64,000 bases of DNA from Nissolia schottii (Eukaryota > Streptophyta > Magnoliopsida > Fabales > Fabaceae): NCBI GenBank assembly GCA_003254905.1, contig QANU01063326.1:62001-126000 (forward strand), written 5' to 3'. The position numbers and the translations under genes were made by a program. Below, one piece after another: positions 60,162 to 64,000 of the stretch; the first letter of the stretch is position 1; each line of letters begins with the position of its first letter. Under the pieces are notes generated by a model. The model was given only the letters and a program-made list of their open reading frames with translations. It searched no databases and was not told the DNA's origin.

Positions 60162-62803
60162 GGAGGAAGTTGCTTGAAGGATGGTTTTTATTTTTTATTT
60201 TTACCTTGAGAAATGTATTACTTATTTTGAGTTACTTGATTGATAGAGTGAAAACTTTGGAACTTCTGATTATGGTTCAATTAACAAGTCTTTTTGGTAG
60301 TTAATTCCGAACTATGTATTTCATGCTTTCAATTCTCTGGTTTTCCTTGGAAAGGGTTAGAAGTTGGTTCATCGTTTATCAATTAAATCCTAGCGCATCA
60401 TGTAGTTTGTGCAGTATGTGATTTGTGTGTTCCATTACTCAATTACCGCGAAACTTTTAACTTGTTGGAACTGGCCTATCAGCGAGAACACTTTCCGTTT
60501 TTGCAAAGGAGGACATGGTCTGGTTTGCACAATGGGCGGATCATGAGCCAGGTAAGCAGGTTGGAATTGGGTAGTTATCTTGTTTTTAAATCTGATATTT
60601 TTTTAGTTGTGTCTGTTCTGGGGGTGGTCCAATTTTGAGTCAATCGATCAAAAATCATGGTCCTATCTGATTAGGAAGGTTTTGATTTGTTTAATTATGG
60701 AGATTCTTTATTAGTAATTGATATAGAGATTGTATTTGGTGGATAAAAAGCATAGTTATTAAACCTGGCCATGTAACCTAGCTGGGATGTGCATTTGACC
60801 CGCTCAACATGGTCAAAACCCTGCCAAACTCAGGAAAACCTGTTGTGAACCGCAACCCAGTGTTCTGAACCTCAGGGTAGTGAATGCATTACATGACCGC
60901 TGATCCATAGTAGTCAGTGTGCTAGTGTACTTACTAATATATGGATATAACTATACATTTTGAATTGTAGTTTTATGTCTAATAAAATATATATTTTATA
61001 TCTGAAGTTTGTTTAATTGTTAAATGTGTCATTTTACTGTACTTGTTTAAATTTTCATATATTTTATATATTTATTTAATTATGTGCGGTTTAGTGTTTG
61101 CCCCTGACGCAATTATCCGAAGGTGGTGTGGCTGGGTCGAGCGATGGATAAAAGTGCTGTGATGGAAGTAGTTCCACGTTTGATCGTAGCACACATGGTC
61201 TTGCTCGAGTCTCCTCACTTATTTTTCTAAACTCATTCTTCCAAACTTCCTCGTAACCTTAATTATTAAGGTAAAAGTATATGCTTTTTTAAATTTTAAA
61301 ACATTGAAGGTATCTATTGTTTTTTTTAAAATCTTATTTAGTAGTAAGTGGAAGTTTAGAAAGATGATTTAGGAGGTTTGCATTACACGAATGACTATAG
61401 AGATATTCAAAAGCAATAGAAAGTGAGGATAAGTACAAGACAAAAAAGACTAATTAATAGTATATATCAACATTAAATGATTTGAGATTTTTGACATAGA
61501 GATCTATTCCCTTTGTGTATTTGACAATACAAGTGATTTTGATATTATCTTAAACAATTGATTACTTGAATATGAGAGAATTGTTCATTTTTGTACCACT
61601 TTAAAGTAGATGATGTAAGAAAGAAGAGCAAATGATACTTACCTAAACCTACCACTTTAGAGTAAATGATGTAAGAGAGAATAAGCAAATAATACTTACC
61701 TAAACCTGACTTCGATATTGTCTTAAACAATTGATGACAAAGTAAATGATGTAATAAAGAATGAGCAAATGATACTTACCTAATCCAAAAAGAATATGCT
61801 TAGAGCATGTTAAAAATAAATAATGTCTTATTATATCTTAAATTTATTTAGAATGATTTTTTTTTCTTTATATAAGGCACTCCTTGTATGTTTCAAATGC
61901 CTAAAAAAGTATGTACTTTTGGTGTTGTATGCTATCAACTGGCTTAGCTAACTGGATGTGACCATAGAGAGATTCATCTATATTCTTCTTTCCTTCTTTT
62001 TCTGTTATTATTTGATTTTGTTAATGATTAAAAAATGTCCTAAGATAGATTTGCACAGTGATCGGATGTGTGTTGATTTTTACCATTGATCATGAGGGTG
62101 AAAGATAAATATAAGATCTAAAAGACTCTAATAAATAGTAAAAATCACCATAAAATTAAATCGTGATGTGAGATTTTTAATGAGAGGATCCATTCCCTCA
62201 CACTCCACAACAGGATACCATGCAGATGAGAAGTGACTTTGACCACTCACGTCTTATGCAACTGATGGCTTGTTATATACAAGATCTCTATCCACATATT
62301 CAACAAACATACAATTCAGTAGACGGCATTGATATTCAACAAAAGTAACATATAATCTGAAATTCATTCACTCGGCTGATAGGTATATAGGTGTATACAG
62401 GAGAGCTTGTTACCCGTATAATTATGATATGATGAAACACAAACCATGTTTCTAGCAATGTCCATTTATTTTATGTGGGACAATAGTACATTTGCGTTCA
62501 ATACTTCTATCCGGTTAATTGAGACCTGCAATTTGTCTATTTCTCTAGCAAATCAATTTTTTTTTCTTTTCTTTTTGTAGTGAATGAGGCTCTCAAAATG
62601 AAAGTTTCTATTTCATCAAACAAATAATCTTTTGTTCAACATGAACCAAAGACCATTTACCTGTTCAAATTAGGAAGATTATTTTAACAACTTTCTTTTG
62701 TTGAAATTTCTGTTTTCATTTTCTGATCAAGCAATTTCTGAAAGAAAGTAGTAGCCTGAGAACAGTCGAGGGCCAAATGACTTTGCATCTAAGTTCTGCT
62801 TTG
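60162..62803. other. Intergenic with local repeats
   Basis: No gene recognised. A short SINE-like candidate lies at about 61085-61205, and a set of related ~55-85 bp repeats lies at 61530-61790. Confidence 0.5.
61530..61790. repeat. Three related repeat units around AAATGATGTAAG
   Basis: (C)TACCACTTTA(A/G)AGTA(G/A)ATG at about 61594 and 61649, then ACAAAGTAAATGATGTAATA near 61736, each followed by GAGCAAATGATACTTACCTA or close variants. The upstream GATATT(A/G)TCTTAAACAATTG is also present twice (about 61541 and 61713). Confidence 0.8.
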
Positions 62804-63528
62804 CTACACATTGAACAAAACAATAATCTTGAACCTCTCAAGTATGAATTTCCCTTCTTTATACTTCTGCGTTTCCTCATAAGCTTTTATGTATTTCCAT
62901 CCCAGCTCCTCTCCACAGTCAGAGCAGTACACATCAGCAATTGAGTGAAGACCAGTGATAAGCTGCCTGTCCTCCTCAGGACCAACATTAATGTTCATGG
63001 CATGAGAGAACAGAAAAGCTCTGCCACTGTTTGCCTGTTAACTCCTTCAAAATCTTTGGTCAAAAATAACTTTAAACATGTATATTGTGTCATTGAACAT
63101 CCCCACTTTTTATTAGCACAAAAAAGAATCATGTATTAATATGTTTGGTTTTCAAATCAAAACATTCAGAATCAGTCTAGAGTTTATATAGAAGTGATAC
63201 ACTTTTATTTCTGATGACCGTCAAAACTAATTGTGTGTTTTCTCCCTAAAAACCAAAAGGATTATATATATATACACACACACATCCACACAAGCTTGTG
63301 ACATAATTTGAAGCATTTTCACTTTATATCAGTTTAACAAATTCAAACTAACTTCTGGTTTAGATGGATGAGCCATAAATATGGCATAAAAGTAGACAAC
63401 GTGCCAAATTAATTTGCAAAGAAAAAAATACTCACCTGGAAGTCTTTGGAAATGATATCATCATGATAAGCAACATGGTTCTGGCACTTGAAGCAGCAGT
63501 ATATCCCTGATTCCACGAAATCCACCAT
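62804..63528 (-). CDS. Yippee-like zinc-binding protein
   Basis: Two coding exons on the minus strand, 63528-63436 and 63034-62804, phase-0 GT-AG junction (DFQ|ANS); 107 aa. The Yippee signature is complete: C12-x2-C15, 52 residues, C68-x2-C71, with [35 protein letters not shown] and [20 protein letters not shown]. These small proteins fold around one zinc ion; in animals and fungi relatives belong to ubiquitin-ligase (GID/CTLH) assemblies or other complexes, while the role of the plant At4g27745-like branch is unclear. An acceptor-like CAG just before the ATG (63541) suggests a leader intron. The end ([10 protein letters not shown]) departs from the usual AKIVKEDW-type tail; a donor-like AG|GTTCAAG near 62836 means a further small exon is possible. 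Confidence 0.88.
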
Positions 63529-63540
63529 TGAAGACTTTGC

Positions 63541-64000
63541 CTGATACTGCTGCCACCTTAGGTTCAATCAGGCACGGCACCATTTAATGTACAGAAGAAA
63601 AAGTTGGGGGTCAAAATCTTGAATTATAATAAAATTTGAGTCCGTGACCAAATTTCCTTTGCCAGAATATTGTAAATTACAGCCTGTAATTATGGGTATG
63701 ATTTGTCAAACTCAAATGTATAGGAAGCAACCTAGCAATAAGGCTGAAAATGGAAGAACAATATTATATGCAGTACTCAATCAAACTCTGACGTCAATCA
63801 TTGAGAAATAATTTTAAGACTATGACCAAGATGGGTGGATTTAATAAAGGAACGTTCTTCTTTATTCTATTAGAAAGTATAGACATTTTATCACCCCTCT
63901 CACAACAGCTCATAGCGGACTTATAAAGTGTTGTGATCAAGAGGAATAACAAAATATTTACATTTTTTCATATCTTAAAATAGCAAAGTTGTTTAATAAA
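63541..64000. other. Upstream flank of the Yippee-like gene
   Basis: Probably leader intron and promoter of the gene on the minus strand. No further coding exon recognised before the window ends. Confidence 0.45.

Overview
This is nuclear DNA of a flowering plant. It is AT-rich, and gene-dense islands alternate with long tracts of transposon debris. The genes have spliceosomal introns, a cytosolic-type tRNA-Glu(CTC) is present, and plant-only families occur (RABA3, KIC, RS31-type SR protein, SAUL1/PUB44-type U-box, DUF4079). The proteins look eudicot and their overall flavour suggests a legume, but nothing in the window fixes the species.

Layout. 1.7-2.7 kb (-): proline-rich protein. 5.9-7.4 kb (-): four-exon plastid membrane protein of the DUF4079 family, with a likely GC-AG first intron. 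7.4-19 kb: no gene; it holds CACTA transposon remnants, including a ~1.5 kb non-autonomous element at 15.35-16.86 kb, and GTG-rich low-complexity tracts. 19.3-20.7 kb (+): intronless BCS1-type AAA-ATPase. 25.8-26.6 kb (-): RABA3 GTPase. 29.1-29.7 kb (+): shortened relative of the plastid ATP synthase delta subunit. 29.9 kb (-): tRNA-Glu. 30-35 kb: repeats, including a hAT-like element and a full-length SINE. 36.4-41.3 kb (+): large U-box/ARM E3 ligase. 43.1-44.3 kb (-): decayed ER-type Ca2+-ATPase pseudogene. 45.5-48.6 kb: a MULE-type MITE, duplicated hairpins, and a ~0.23 kb tandem repeat split by a Harbinger-type element. 49.2 kb (+): GATL-like pseudogene fragment. 51.5-53.4 kb (+): RS31-type splicing factor. 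54.7-55.1 kb (-): KIC-type EF-hand protein. 55.7-56.3 kb: assembly gap. 56.3-58.1 kb (-): remnant of a Ty3/gypsy element. 59.7-60.2 kb (+): ribosomal protein eS30. 62.8-63.5 kb (-): Yippee-like zinc protein.

How the genes relate. They are independent single-gene units, not an operon or a biosynthetic cluster. Two of them (eS30 and RS31) carry the same kind of housekeeping promoter, with TGGGCY site II motifs and telo-box motifs. I found no convincing new multi-gene system. The items most worth following up are the GC-AG intron, the truncated ATP-synthase-delta paralogue, a candidate poison exon in RS31, the CACTA element dense in subterminal repeats, and the well-delimited MITE and SINE insertions with readable target-site duplications.
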